Assembly (NCBI RefSeq): GCF_020171365.1
Contig: NZ_JAIUZO010000002.1
Span: 496,001-560,000 of the forward strand
DNA length: 64,000 bases
Origin: Qipengyuania gaetbuli
GTDB taxonomy: Bacteria; Pseudomonadota; Alphaproteobacteria; Sphingomonadales; Sphingomonadaceae
Direction: 5' to 3'
The notes under the pieces: model-generated
Databases searched by the model: none
Seen by the model: the letters and a program-made list of their open reading frames with translations, nothing else
What the model was told of the DNA's origin: nothing
Translations under genes and position numbers: made by a program
Shown here: positions 1-8,207 of the stretch, piece after piece
How the letters are laid out: each line of letters opens with the position of its first letter
Position numbering within the stretch: position 1 is the first letter of the stretch

Positions 1-1502
1 TTCCCGAAGACGATCCGCGCAACCCCGCCGTGATCGCCGACAACGTGGGCGACAACGTGGGCGACTGCGCCGGCATGGCTGCCGACCTGTTCGAAACCTA
101 TGTCGTGACCGTCGGCGCTACCATGGTGCTGACCGCGCTGCTGCTGGCCGGCCTCGGCGACCTGCTGATGCCGATGATGGCCCTGCCCCTGCTGATCGGC
201 GGTGCATGCATCCTGACCAGCATCATCGGGACCTATTTCGTGCGCCTCGGCAACGGGACGAACGTGATGGGCGCGATGTACAAGGGCTTCGGCGTCACCG
301 CCGTCCTGTCGATCCCGCTGATTTACTTCGTCATGCAGTTCGCCCTTGGCGGCGACATGACGAGCGTGATCAACGGCGGCACCGACATGGTTCCGTTCAA
401 CGGCATGGACCTGTTCTGGTGCTCGGTCATCGGCCTTGCCATCACGGGTCTCATCATCTGGATCACCGAGTATTACACCGGCACGAACTTCCGTCCGGTC
501 CGCTCGATCGCCAAGGCTTCGGAAACGGGCCACGGCACCAACGTGATCCAGGGCCTGGCCATCAGCCTTGAATCGACCGCGCTGCCGACGATCCTGATCG
601 TTGCCGGCATTATCGTCACCTACCAGTTCGCAGGGCTCATGGGCATCGCCTATGCCGCCACCGCCATGCTGGCGCTGGCGGGCATGGTCGTGGCGCTCGA
701 CGCCTATGGCCCGGTCACCGACAATGCCGGCGGCATCGCCGAAATGGCCGGTCTCGACGACAGCGTTCGCGAGAAGACCGACCTGCTCGACGCCGTGGGT
801 AACACCACCAAGGCCGTGACCAAGGGTTACGCCATCGGTTCGGCCGGCCTTGCCGCGCTGGTGCTGTTCGCTGCCTACACCACCGACCTTCGGGAATTCT
901 TCCCGGATGCCGAGGTGAACTTCAGCCTCGAGAACCCCTACGTCATCGTGGGCCTGCTGCTCGGCGCGCTGCTCCCGTACCTGTTCGGTGCGATGGGCAT
1001 GACCGCCGTGGGCCGTGCCGCGGGCGACGTGGTGGTCGACGTGCGCGACCAGTTCGCCAACAACCCGGGCATCATGACCTACGAATCCAAGCCGGACTAT
1101 GCCCGGACCGTGGACCTCGTGACCAAGGCCGCGATCAAGGAAATGATCATTCCTTCGATGCTGCCGGTGCTCGCACCGATCGTGGTCTACTACGTGATCA
1201 CCCTGATCGCGGGCCAGGACAACGGCTTTGCGGCGCTGGGCGCACTGCTGCTCGGCGTGATCGTCGGCGGCCTGTTCGTGGCGCTTTCCATGACCGCCGG
1301 TGGCGGCGCATGGGACAATGCCAAGAAGTACATCGAAGACGGCAATCACGGCGGCAAGGGCTCGGAAGCCCACAAGGCTGCCGTGACCGGCGATACCGTG
1401 GGCGATCCCTACAAGGATACCGCGGGCCCGGCAGTGAACCCGATGATCAAGATCACCAACATCGTTGCCCTGCTGCTGCTCGCAGCGCTTGCAGCCGGCT
1501 GA
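1..1502 (+). CDS. hppA: Membrane-bound proton-translocating pyrophosphatase, 3' part (5' end outside window)
   Basis: The protein hydrolyses pyrophosphate in the inner membrane and pumps protons outward. The reading frame is open from base 3 without a start, so about the first 200 residues lie upstream; 499 residues are visible. The acidic pyrophosphate-binding stretch with two DNVGD units followed by [10 protein letters not shown] is at the left edge. The conserved [13 protein letters not shown] lies near the C-terminus, and about ten hydrophobic helices lie between. At 798-815 the motif reads GNTTKA; in this family a Lys there marks the K+-independent type, whereas K+-dependent enzymes have Ala. 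The gene stops just before a strong intrinsic terminator. Identification is secure. Confidence 0.97.
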   Translation, partial: PEDDPRNPAVIADNVGDNVGDCAGMAADLFETYVVTVGATMVLTALLLAGLGDLLMPMMALPLLIGGACILTSIIGTYFVRLGNGTNVMGAMYKGFGVTAVLSIPLIYFVMQFALGGDMTSVINGGTDMVPFNGMDLFWCSVIGLAITGLIIWITEYYTGTNFRPVRSIAKASETGHGTNVIQGLAISLESTALPTILIVAGIIVTYQFAGLMGIAYAATAMLALAGMVVALDAYGPVTDNAGGIAEMAGLDDSVREKTDLLDAVGNTTKAVTKGYAIGSAGLAALVLFAAYTTDLREFFPDAEVNFSLENPYVIVGLLLGALLPYLFGAMGMTAVGRAAGDVVVDVRDQFANNPGIMTYESKPDYARTVDLVTKAAIKEMIIPSMLPVLAPIVVYYVITLIAGQDNGFAALGALLLGVIVGGLFVALSMTAGGGAWDNAKKYIEDGNHGGKGSEAHKAAVTGDTVGDPYKDTAGPAVNPMIKITNIVALLLLAALAAG

Positions 1503-1524
1503 TCTTAACCTCTGAAAACAAAGG

Positions 1525-1559
1525 GGGCGGCGGCATCCACGGGTGCCGCCGCCCTTTTT
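1525..1559 (+). terminator. Rho-independent terminator of hppA
   Basis: A perfect 11-bp GC-rich stem (1525-1535 with 1544-1554) encloses an 8-nt loop. It is followed directly by five T residues at 1555-1559. It begins 22 bp after the hppA stop codon. Confidence 0.93.
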
Positions 1560-1651
1560 CATGGGCCGGTGTTAACCGCTTTTCCGTGTTCCCGTGGTAC
1601 ACATATCCCTGAAGGAAGGGCGCATCCTGCGACCCTCAACGGGATTGGACG

Positions 1652-2815
1652 ATGAGCCGGCATCCGCTGCCCGTTCAGGATGACCAGCGGCACTCCGGTG
1701 GCGTGTGCCCGCTGGCGGACGGCTTCCATCTGCGGTCCTGGCGCGATCCGGAAGTGGGATTGCTGGCGGACAGCTGGGATGACCTGGCTGCACATGCCAG
1801 CACGCCGAACCCCTTCTACGAACGCTGGTATCTCATGCCCTCGCTGGCCGCTTTCGACCCCGATGGGCACACAGGTCTCGGCCTGTTCTTAGCCGACGGA
1901 AAGCTGCGCGGCCTGGTCCCGATCGCGCGCAGCACGTCCTACCACGGGCGGCGATTGCCGCATCTTGCCGGGTGGCTCCATCCCAACATCTTCAGCGGCA
2001 ACCCGCTCGTCGCAGCGGGCGAGGAGCAGCGCTTCTGGTCCGCCTGTCTCGACTGGCTCGACGCGGCAGCCGGCGATGCCCTGTTCTTCCACCTGCGTAG
2101 TGCCTCGGTAGGCGAGCCGCTGGTCGAGGCTCTTGCACAGGAGTGCCGCAAGCGCGGCCGGTCGATGCGCAAGGTTTACGCAGGCGAACGTGCAGAGCTG
2201 CGCAGCCCGCTCGACGCTGAAACCTACCTCGCCCGCGCCATGACCGCCAAGGCCCGCAAGGAACTGCGCCGCCAGCGCAAGCGCCTTGCCGAACTGGGCC
2301 GGATCGAATGGCGGCAGGATCGCGGCGAGACGGGTCTCGACGACTGGACCGCAGACTTTCTCGCGCTCGAACAGCGGGGCTGGAAAGGCTCGGCCGGCTC
2401 CGCGCTGGCCGACGATCCGCGCACGGCAGAGCTTTTCCGGCAGGCGCTTGCCGGCGCCGCTGCCACGGGCCGCCTCGAACGGCTGGCGCTGACATGCGAT
2501 GATCGCCCGATCGCCATGCTCGCGACCTTCCTGTCCCCGCCCGGCGCCTTCGCCTTCAAGACCGCCTTCGACGAGGATTTCGCCCGGTTTTCGCCGGGCC
2601 TGCAATTGCAGGTCGAGAACCTGGCCCTGCTCGGGGACGGGGCAATCGACTGGTGCGACAGCTGTGCCGAGCCCGGCCATTCGATGATCGAGCGCATCTG
2701 GATGGAGCGCCGACCGTTCGCCTATTACACCATCCCCATCGGCAGCGGCATCCGGCGCAAGGTCGGCGGCGCGCTCGCCTGGCTGGAAGAGCGCAGGCAG
2801 GAGAAACGGGCATGA
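1652..2815 (+). CDS. GNAT-superfamily acyltransferase of the BcsL/CelD (FemAB-like) type
   Basis: This 387-residue cytoplasmic protein resembles the Acetyltransf_6 family, often annotated as acetyltransferase involved in cellulose biosynthesis. The diagnostic region is a basic helix around residues 190-210 (ARKELRRQRKRLAELG), followed by a GNAT-like domain to about residue 350. The substrate is unknown; the annotated link to cellulose is not supported here because no cellulose synthase genes are nearby. The stop overlaps the start of the next gene by 4 bp (ATGA), so the two are probably translationally coupled. The 5' side is insulated by the hppA terminator, so a promoter is expected in 1560-1651. 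Confidence 0.8.
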   Translation: MSRHPLPVQDDQRHSGGVCPLADGFHLRSWRDPEVGLLADSWDDLAAHASTPNPFYERWYLMPSLAAFDPDGHTGLGLFLADGKLRGLVPIARSTSYHGRRLPHLAGWLHPNIFSGNPLVAAGEEQRFWSACLDWLDAAAGDALFFHLRSASVGEPLVEALAQECRKRGRSMRKVYAGERAELRSPLDAETYLARAMTAKARKELRRQRKRLAELGRIEWRQDRGETGLDDWTADFLALEQRGWKGSAGSALADDPRTAELFRQALAGAAATGRLERLALTCDDRPIAMLATFLSPPGAFAFKTAFDEDFARFSPGLQLQVENLALLGDGAIDWCDSCAEPGHSMIERIWMERRPFAYYTIPIGSGIRRKVGGALAWLEERRQEKRA

Positions 2816-3651
2816 GCGTGTTCCCGCCCGAGACGCTGGCCCGCTTTGCGTCGGCCTATCCCGAGCGTCCCCATACGCTGGCCCATGCGCTGGGCGAGGA
2901 CGAGCGCCTGACGCTGGAAGCGCTGGCCAACCTCGCCTCCCGGCTTCCCGCCGCCAGTCTCGAATACAACCGCGGCAACCTGCCCATCGGCGTCGACGGC
3001 AAGCCCGCCCCGAACGGGCTCTCGATCGAGGACACGATCCGCCATATCGCCAGCAGCGACAGCTGGGCCGTGCTCAAGAACATCGAACAGGTCCCTGCCT
3101 ATCGCGAGCTGCTGCTCGACCTGCTGGAGGAGCTGCGCCCCACGATCGAGGCGAAGACGGGCGAGATGCTGACCCCGCAGGGTTTTATCTTCATCTCCAG
3201 CCCCGACGCCATGACGCCGTACCACTTCGACCCGGAGCACAATATCCTGCTGCAGCTGGTCGGTTCGAAGACGATGACGCAGTTTCCCGCAGGCGATGCG
3301 CGCTTCGCCCCCGACACGGTGCACGAGAGTTACCACCTTGGCGGACCGCGCGAACTGCCGTGGTCGGATGCGCTGCTGGAGGGCGGCACACCCTTCGCCA
3401 TCGGGCCCGGTGAAGCCGTCTACGTGCCGGTCATGGCGCCGCATTTCGTGCGCAACGGGCCGGCCAGTTCGATCTCGCTCTCGATCACCTGGCGCAGCGA
3501 GTGGAGCTATGCCGAAAGCGCGGCGCGCTGCTTCAACGGGACGCTGCGTCGCCTGGGGCTGAATCCGCGCGCACCCGGACGCTGGCCGCAGGGCAACACC
3601 GGCAAGTCGCTCGCCTGGCGAGCCTTGCGACGCCTGCGCAAGGCGGGCTGA
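2812..3651 (+). CDS. Cupin-like (JmjC/cupin_8-type) protein
   Basis: The 279-residue protein starts at the ATG overlapping the upstream stop; the open frame continues upstream only as a shadow. The double-stranded beta-helix core shows a metal-binding style motif, YHFDPEHN (H-x-D), at about residues 135-142. A distal His lies in PHFVRN at about residue 208. Known relatives are called cupin-like or transcription factor jumonji proteins in Sphingomonadales, and their substrate is unknown. The conserved H-x-D...H suggests a non-heme Fe(II) oxygenase fold. The coupling with the GNAT-type acyltransferase suggests that they modify one shared substrate, which is inference only. Confidence 0.72.
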   Translation: MSVFPPETLARFASAYPERPHTLAHALGEDERLTLEALANLASRLPAASLEYNRGNLPIGVDGKPAPNGLSIEDTIRHIASSDSWAVLKNIEQVPAYRELLLDLLEELRPTIEAKTGEMLTPQGFIFISSPDAMTPYHFDPEHNILLQLVGSKTMTQFPAGDARFAPDTVHESYHLGGPRELPWSDALLEGGTPFAIGPGEAVYVPVMAPHFVRNGPASSISLSITWRSEWSYAESAARCFNGTLRRLGLNPRAPGRWPQGNTGKSLAWRALRRLRKAG

Positions 3652-3696
3652 ACGCGCCTGCTTGACGGCCACCGCGCAGCATCCCAAAGCGCCTGC

Positions 3697-4611
3697 GTGA
3701 CCGACACCAAGACTCCCGAACAGCTCGTCGCCGGCCTCGTCCGGCTGCTTACCGTGGCCCCTGCGGGCGAGGACCGCTTTACCGGCTGCCAGCAGCCCGG
3801 CGGCATCGGCCGCGTGTTCGGTGGGCAAGTGGTCGCGCAGGCCCTGCAAGCCGCACAGGCGACCGCGCCGGAAGGGATGGAGGCGCATTCGCTCCACGCC
3901 TATTTCCTGCGCGGCGGGCGCGAAGGGGTGGACATCGACTACACCGTCGCATCCGACTTCGACGGCCGCAGCTTCGCCAACCGGCGGGTCGTCGCACGCC
4001 AGCAGGTCGGCGAAGGCGAGGCGTCCGCGATCCTCAACCTCACGGCCAGCTTCCAGAAGCCGGAACAGGGGCTGGAGCACGCCGACAGCCCCATGCCCGA
4101 TGTCGCGCCGCCCGAGGACCTCGTCCCCGACACAGAGCTGCGCCGCCGTTTCCTCGAACAGATGGGCGAGGTCTCCGAGGTGCAACGCACCCTGATGCTG
4201 CGCCCCCGCCCGATCGAGATGCGCACCTCCGACAAGCTGCACTGGATGAACGCAGAGCCCAAACCGCCGGCCGCCCACAGCTGGTTCAAGGCCGTGGCCC
4301 CGCTGCCGCCGATCGAGGACGACCCGGCGATCCACCGCGCAGTCATCGCCTATGCCAGCGACTTCACCCTGCTCGGCACCAGCGCCCTGCCCCACGGCCT
4401 GTCATGGGCTCGCGGCGAGTTGAAGGGCGCCAGCCTCGACCACGCGATCTGGTTCCACCGCCCGGCCCGCGCCGACGAATGGCTGCTTTATGCCACTGAG
4501 AGCCCGTGGAGCGGCGGCGGACGCGGCTTCAACCGCGGGCGCATCTTCAACCGCGAAGGCCAGCTCGTCGCCAGCGTGGCGCAGGAAGGCGTCATCCGCC
4601 GCGCGAAATAG
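3697..4611 (+). CDS. tesB: Acyl-CoA thioesterase II
   Basis: TesB hydrolyses medium- and long-chain acyl-CoA to free fatty acid and CoA in the cytoplasm. The 304-residue length and the double hot-dog layout fit the family. The motifs GGRVFGGQV-like (GIGRVFGGQVVAQ, near residue 38) and LHAYFLRGG are visible. The catalytic Asp lies in YASD and the C-terminal Gln in AQEG. The start is a GTG 45 bp after the cupin gene, so it may share that transcript. No unusual feature is seen. Confidence 0.93.
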   Translation: MTDTKTPEQLVAGLVRLLTVAPAGEDRFTGCQQPGGIGRVFGGQVVAQALQAAQATAPEGMEAHSLHAYFLRGGREGVDIDYTVASDFDGRSFANRRVVARQQVGEGEASAILNLTASFQKPEQGLEHADSPMPDVAPPEDLVPDTELRRRFLEQMGEVSEVQRTLMLRPRPIEMRTSDKLHWMNAEPKPPAAHSWFKAVAPLPPIEDDPAIHRAVIAYASDFTLLGTSALPHGLSWARGELKGASLDHAIWFHRPARADEWLLYATESPWSGGGRGFNRGRIFNREGQLVASVAQEGVIRRAK

Positions 4612-4660
4612 GCCGGCAGCGGCACCTCGCCGAACCCCTCATTTCGCACCTGCAAAAAAC

Positions 4661-4690
4661 TTGCAGCCAAACGCTGCGCTTTGCGCTATA
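4661..4690 (+). promoter_or_regulatory. Possible sigma-70 type promoter of the DEAD-box helicase gene
   Basis: A TTGCAG hexamer (4661-4666) is followed after 18 bp by GCTATA (4685-4690), 70 bp before the helicase ATG. The match is moderate and was made by eye. Confidence 0.35.
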
Positions 4691-4759
4691 GGCCTCGCTT
4701 TGCAGCGCCCGTGACAGGCACAACGCCGCCCCGCGCTCCCCCCGTTGAAACGAGTATCC

Positions 4760-6589
4760 ATGTCTTTCGAACACCTTCCCGCGCCCATCGGCGATGCTCT
4801 CGCCGCGCGCGGATATGCCGCGCTTACCCCCGTCCAGGCCGCCGTCGTCGAGCCGGAAGCGCAGGGCCGCGACCTCATCGTGTCCGCCCAGACCGGCAGC
4901 GGCAAGACCGTCGCTTTCGGCCTTGCGCTGGCTGACGCCCTGCTGGCTGAAACCGCCACCCTTCCGTTGGTCGAGCGCCCGCTCGCCCTCGTCGTCGCAC
5001 CGACGCGCGAACTGGCGCTGCAGGTCAGCCGCGAACTCGGCTGGCTCTATGCCGAAGCCGGCCTGCGCATCGCCACCTGCGTCGGCGGGATGGATGCGAG
5101 CAAGGAACGCCGCAACCTGCGCGCGGGCCCGGCCATCGTGGTCGGCACGCCCGGCCGCCTGCGCGACCATCTCGAACGCGGTTCGCTCGACCTTACCGGC
5201 CTGCTCGGCGTGGTGCTCGACGAAGCGGACGAGATGCTCGACATGGGCTTCCGCGAAGACCTCGAAGAACTGCTCGACGCAGCGCCCGAAACGCGCCGTA
5301 CGCTGCTGTTCTCCGCCACCATGCCCAAGCCGATCGAGCGGTTGGCCGAACGCTACCAGACCGACGCCCTGCGCCTGACGCTGCGCGGCGAGGATCGCGG
5401 CCACGGCGACATCGCCTACCAGTGCATCACCGTCGGCCCGGCCGAGATCGAGAACGCGGTGGTCAACCTGCTGCGCTTCCACGAGGCGGAGACCGCCATC
5501 CTGTTCTGCGCCACGCGCGACAATGTGCGCCGCATGCACGCGACCCTGCAGGAGCGCGGCTTCGGCGTCGTGGCGCTGTCGGGCGAGCATTCGCAGAGCG
5601 AGCGCAACCAGGCGCTCCAAGCCCTGCGCGACCGCCGCGCACGCGTCTGCGTGGCGACCGACGTCGCTGCACGCGGCATCGACCTGCCCACGCTCAGCCT
5701 CGTCATCCATGTCGAAATCCCGCGCGATGCGGAAACGTTGCAGCACCGTTCGGGCCGAACGGGGCGCGCCGGCAAGAAGGGCACCGCCGCCATCGTGGTC
5801 CCCTACAACCGCCGCCGCCGCGTCGAAGGCATGCTGCGCGGCGCGAATATCGCTGCCGAATGGATGGACGCGCCCACGCCCGAGGCGATCCGCGCCAAGG
5901 ACAAGACGCGCCTGATGGAACGCCTGACCGAGCCGCGCGACGTGTCGGACGATGACCGCGAACTGGCCGCCGACCTCCTCGGCCGTATGCCGCCGGAAGA
6001 CATTGCCGCCGCGCTTGTCCACTCGCTGCGTGCCAGCCTGCCGGAACCCGAAGAGCTTGCCTCGAACACGCCGGAAGGCCGCGAAAAGGCCAAGCAGGAC
6101 CGCCACCGCCCCGGCTTCGAGGACGTCGTCTGGTTCAAGATCGGCGTCGGCCGCCGCCAGAATGCAGAGCCGCGCTGGATCCTGCCGCTGCTCTGCCGCC
6201 GCGGCCACATCACCCGCAACGAGATCGGCGCGATCCGCATCGGCCAGCACGAAAGCTGGTTCCAGGTGCCCAGCACCATCGCGCCCAAGTTCGCCAAGGC
6301 CGTGGAGCGTACCGCCTCTGCCGAGGACGAGCAGGACGCGATCCCGATCGAGGAAGCACCCGAAGGGCCCCGCGTCGAAGCGCGCCAGAACCGCAAGTTC
6401 GGCAATCGCGACAATGCCGACGGCCCGCGCGTGCGGCCGAAGCCCTTTGGCAAGGGCCCCGGAAAGGGCCCCGGCAAGGGTCCGGGTCACAAGCCCGGCG
6501 CACCGTTCCGCAAGGGCCCCGGCAAGGGTCCGGCCAAGGGCAAGAAGTTCGCCGGCAAGTTCAAGGGCGGCAAGCCCGCCCGCGACTGA
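4760..6589 (+). CDS. DEAD-box ATP-dependent RNA helicase with DbpA-type RNA-binding domain
   Basis: This is a 609-residue helicase that unwinds RNA, probably in ribosome assembly or RNA turnover. The motifs appear in order: AQTGSGKT (I), PTRELALQ (Ia), TPGR (Ib), DEADEMLDMGF (II), SATMPKP (III), RVCVATDVAARGID (V) and HRSGRTGRAGKKG (VI). Around residues 450-510 a DbpA-like RRM (DVVWFKIGVGRR...) is recognisable, which in DbpA directs binding to 23S rRNA. The last 50 or so residues are a low-complexity Gly-Lys-Pro tail with repeated GKGP units, likely disordered and RNA-binding. I chose the ATG at 4760 over an in-frame TTG five codons upstream. Confidence 0.94.
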   Translation: MSFEHLPAPIGDALAARGYAALTPVQAAVVEPEAQGRDLIVSAQTGSGKTVAFGLALADALLAETATLPLVERPLALVVAPTRELALQVSRELGWLYAEAGLRIATCVGGMDASKERRNLRAGPAIVVGTPGRLRDHLERGSLDLTGLLGVVLDEADEMLDMGFREDLEELLDAAPETRRTLLFSATMPKPIERLAERYQTDALRLTLRGEDRGHGDIAYQCITVGPAEIENAVVNLLRFHEAETAILFCATRDNVRRMHATLQERGFGVVALSGEHSQSERNQALQALRDRRARVCVATDVAARGIDLPTLSLVIHVEIPRDAETLQHRSGRTGRAGKKGTAAIVVPYNRRRRVEGMLRGANIAAEWMDAPTPEAIRAKDKTRLMERLTEPRDVSDDDRELAADLLGRMPPEDIAAALVHSLRASLPEPEELASNTPEGREKAKQDRHRPGFEDVVWFKIGVGRRQNAEPRWILPLLCRRGHITRNEIGAIRIGQHESWFQVPSTIAPKFAKAVERTASAEDEQDAIPIEEAPEGPRVEARQNRKFGNRDNADGPRVRPKPFGKGPGKGPGKGPGHKPGAPFRKGPGKGPAKGKKFAGKFKGGKPARD

Positions 6590-6610
6590 CGCTTACCAGG
6601 TATGCCGCTT

Positions 6611-6637
6611 CCTGCTGCTCAGTGCTTGAGCAGCAGG
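6611..6637. terminator. Strong hairpin at convergent helicase/usp junction
   Basis: A perfect 11-bp stem (6611-6621 with 6627-6637) with a 5-nt loop spans the stop codon of the minus-strand stress protein gene, between two convergent genes. There is no T-tract on either strand, so it may be a transcript-stabilising or rho-assisted 3' end rather than a classic terminator. Confidence 0.4.
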
Positions 6638-7437
6638 GGGATCTTCACGTCCGTGAGCATTTCTCGCGTCACGCCGCCGAACAGGCGTTCGGCGAGGCGC
6701 ATGCGGCCATAGGCGCCCATCACGATCAGCCCCGCGCCGCGCGTGTCGGCAGCGCTCTGGATGGCATGGGCGACGCCCTTGTCGTCGGGTGCCAGCTGGA
6801 CCAGTTCGCAGGCGATGCCGTGGCGCGAGAGGTAGTCGGCCCCGCGCAGCGGCGGCAGGTCGAACTCCTTCTTCTCCTTCTTCCCCTCGCCGACCATGAC
6901 GAGGTAGACGTTGGACATCTTCGCCAGCAGCGGCACAGCCGAACGCAGCGCGTGCGAGGCTTCGGGCGAACCGTCCCAGGCGACGATCGCGGGCTTGTCG
7001 AAATCGATCCGCTCGCATTCGTCGGGCAGGACCAGCACCGGGCAATCGGTGCCCAGCGCGACCTCGCCCGCAGTGAAGGACGGCGCCTTGCCGCCGCCGC
7101 GCGGCTCGCGCTCGCCGATGACGACGAGGTCCGCCAGCGCCGAGAACCGCAGGAGCGAGAGCGAGACCGGACCCGCCGTCTCGACGAATTCCCACGGCAC
7201 GCCTTCATTGGCGAGATCGGCCTCGGTCTTCTCGCGCAGCTTCTTCGCCTCGTCGCGCCAGATCGGGACCATGGCCGCAAAGGCAGCGCCATAGGGATCG
7301 ATCGTGCCTGCGGCCTCGTAAGGCACGGCATTGAGCAGCGTCAGGTGCCCGTCGAACACCCGCGCAAGGTCGAGCGCAAGATCGAGCCGGCGGGCGTGGC
7401 CCTTGTCGGCATAGGCATTGAACAGGATCGATTTCAT
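6619..7437 (-). CDS. Universal stress protein, tandem UspA domains
   Basis: This 272-residue protein is about twice the length of a single Usp domain. The N-terminal half begins MKSILFNAYAD. The second half carries the nucleotide-binding pattern GAYGRMRLAERLFGGVT near the C-terminus. Tandem Usp proteins act in the cytoplasm in stress, hypoxia or envelope stress survival. The start at 7437 has a GGGAGA Shine-Dalgarno 7 nt upstream; an in-frame extension upstream is not needed. The promoter region carries an FNR/FixK-type palindrome and a TACAAT -10, which suggests oxygen- or redox-dependent expression, as is known for usp genes under Anr/FixK control in other proteobacteria. Confidence 0.9.
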   Translation of the reverse strand: MKSILFNAYADKGHARRLDLALDLARVFDGHLTLLNAVPYEAAGTIDPYGAAFAAMVPIWRDEAKKLREKTEADLANEGVPWEFVETAGPVSLSLLRFSALADLVVIGEREPRGGGKAPSFTAGEVALGTDCPVLVLPDECERIDFDKPAIVAWDGSPEASHALRSAVPLLAKMSNVYLVMVGEGKKEKKEFDLPPLRGADYLSRHGIACELVQLAPDDKGVAHAIQSAADTRGAGLIVMGAYGRMRLAERLFGGVTREMLTDVKIPLLLKH

Positions 7438-7499
7438 GGCGCGTCTCCCAATGCGGTGCATCGTCCCGGAAAGGGGGGATTTCCGGGCCTGATGACGCT

Positions 7500-7540
7500 A
7501 TTGTAGCAGGGAGCGCTCCAGCCTCATTGACCTGCATCAA
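7500..7540 (-). promoter_or_regulatory. FNR/FixK-type class II promoter of the usp gene
   Basis: On the minus strand the palindrome TTGAT-GCAG-GTCAA (7540-7527) is followed by a TACAAT -10 hexamer (7505-7500). The centre of the palindrome lies about 41 bp before the expected start point, which is the standard class II spacing for FNR/CRP-family activators. It overlaps the last codons of the upstream VTT-domain gene. The usp ATG is at 7437. Confidence 0.7.
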
Positions 7541-8207
7541 TCTGGCGCCGCACCAGTCGTATCACGCCATAGGCAGTGAGCGACAACAGCGGGATGCCGA
7601 GCGTCGCCACGGTAAGCAGCCGCTCGGGGGCCGCATCGGCCAGAAGGACGGGAAGGCCCGCGTAGAGCGGTGCCAGCAGCGCGTTGGCAAGACCGACGGA
7701 CAGCAGGAACCGGCGGAACGGGAAGCGGGCGATACCCGCCGCGACCAGCACCACCTCGCCGACCACCGGCACGGGCCGCGTACCGAACAGGATCAGGCCG
7801 GACAGACTGCCGGCGCGCGCCTCTGCTGCGGCAAGGTCGGCCTCGCCCACTACCCGGCGGGCCAGCGGACGACCGGCAAAGCGGCCGATGGCGTAGTTGA
7901 TACAGCTAGCCAGCATGATGCCGCACCACGTGGCGAAGGCCGCGAGCGGCCACGACAGCGCCGTGCCTGCCAGTGCGCCGATAAGCCCGTGCGGGATCAT
8001 CGCCACGGCATCGAGGCCCAGTAAACCTACGACCAGAGAAAAGGCGGCCGCAGGGCTGACCGAACCGAGTTCGGCAGCCTGTTCGACGAGGAAGCTCGCC
8101 AGCGGCCAGACCAGCAGCATGGGCAGGACGAACAGCACGAAGGCGAGCCCGACCAGCCGCAGCCAGCGGCGCAGCGTGCCCGTGCCCCCGTCCCTATCCG
8201 CCCGCAT
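7524..8207 (-). CDS. VTT-domain (TVP38/DedA-like) inner-membrane protein
   Basis: A 227-residue polytopic membrane protein with about five hydrophobic segments. The central signature GTRPVPVVGEVVLVAAGI matches the SNARE-associated/VTT family (TVP38/TMEM64, DedA). Members are implicated in lipid scrambling, undecaprenyl-phosphate recycling or proton-dependent envelope homeostasis; the particular substrate here is unknown. Its start overlaps the 3' end of uvrC by 14 bp, so it is probably translated from the uvrC message. Confidence 0.8.
   Translation of the reverse strand: MRADRDGGTGTLRRWLRLVGLAFVLFVLPMLLVWPLASFLVEQAAELGSVSPAAAFSLVVGLLGLDAVAMIPHGLIGALAGTALSWPLAAFATWCGIMLASCINYAIGRFAGRPLARRVVGEADLAAAEARAGSLSGLILFGTRPVPVVGEVVLVAAGIARFPFRRFLLSVGLANALLAPLYAGLPVLLADAAPERLLTVATLGIPLLSLTAYGVIRLVRRQIDAGQ

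Noticed and set aside
30..1502. GTG at 30 as a real start of hppA
   Set aside because: The frame is open to the left edge and codes PEDDPRNPA, the normal internal sequence of the pyrophosphatase, so the gene continues upstream.
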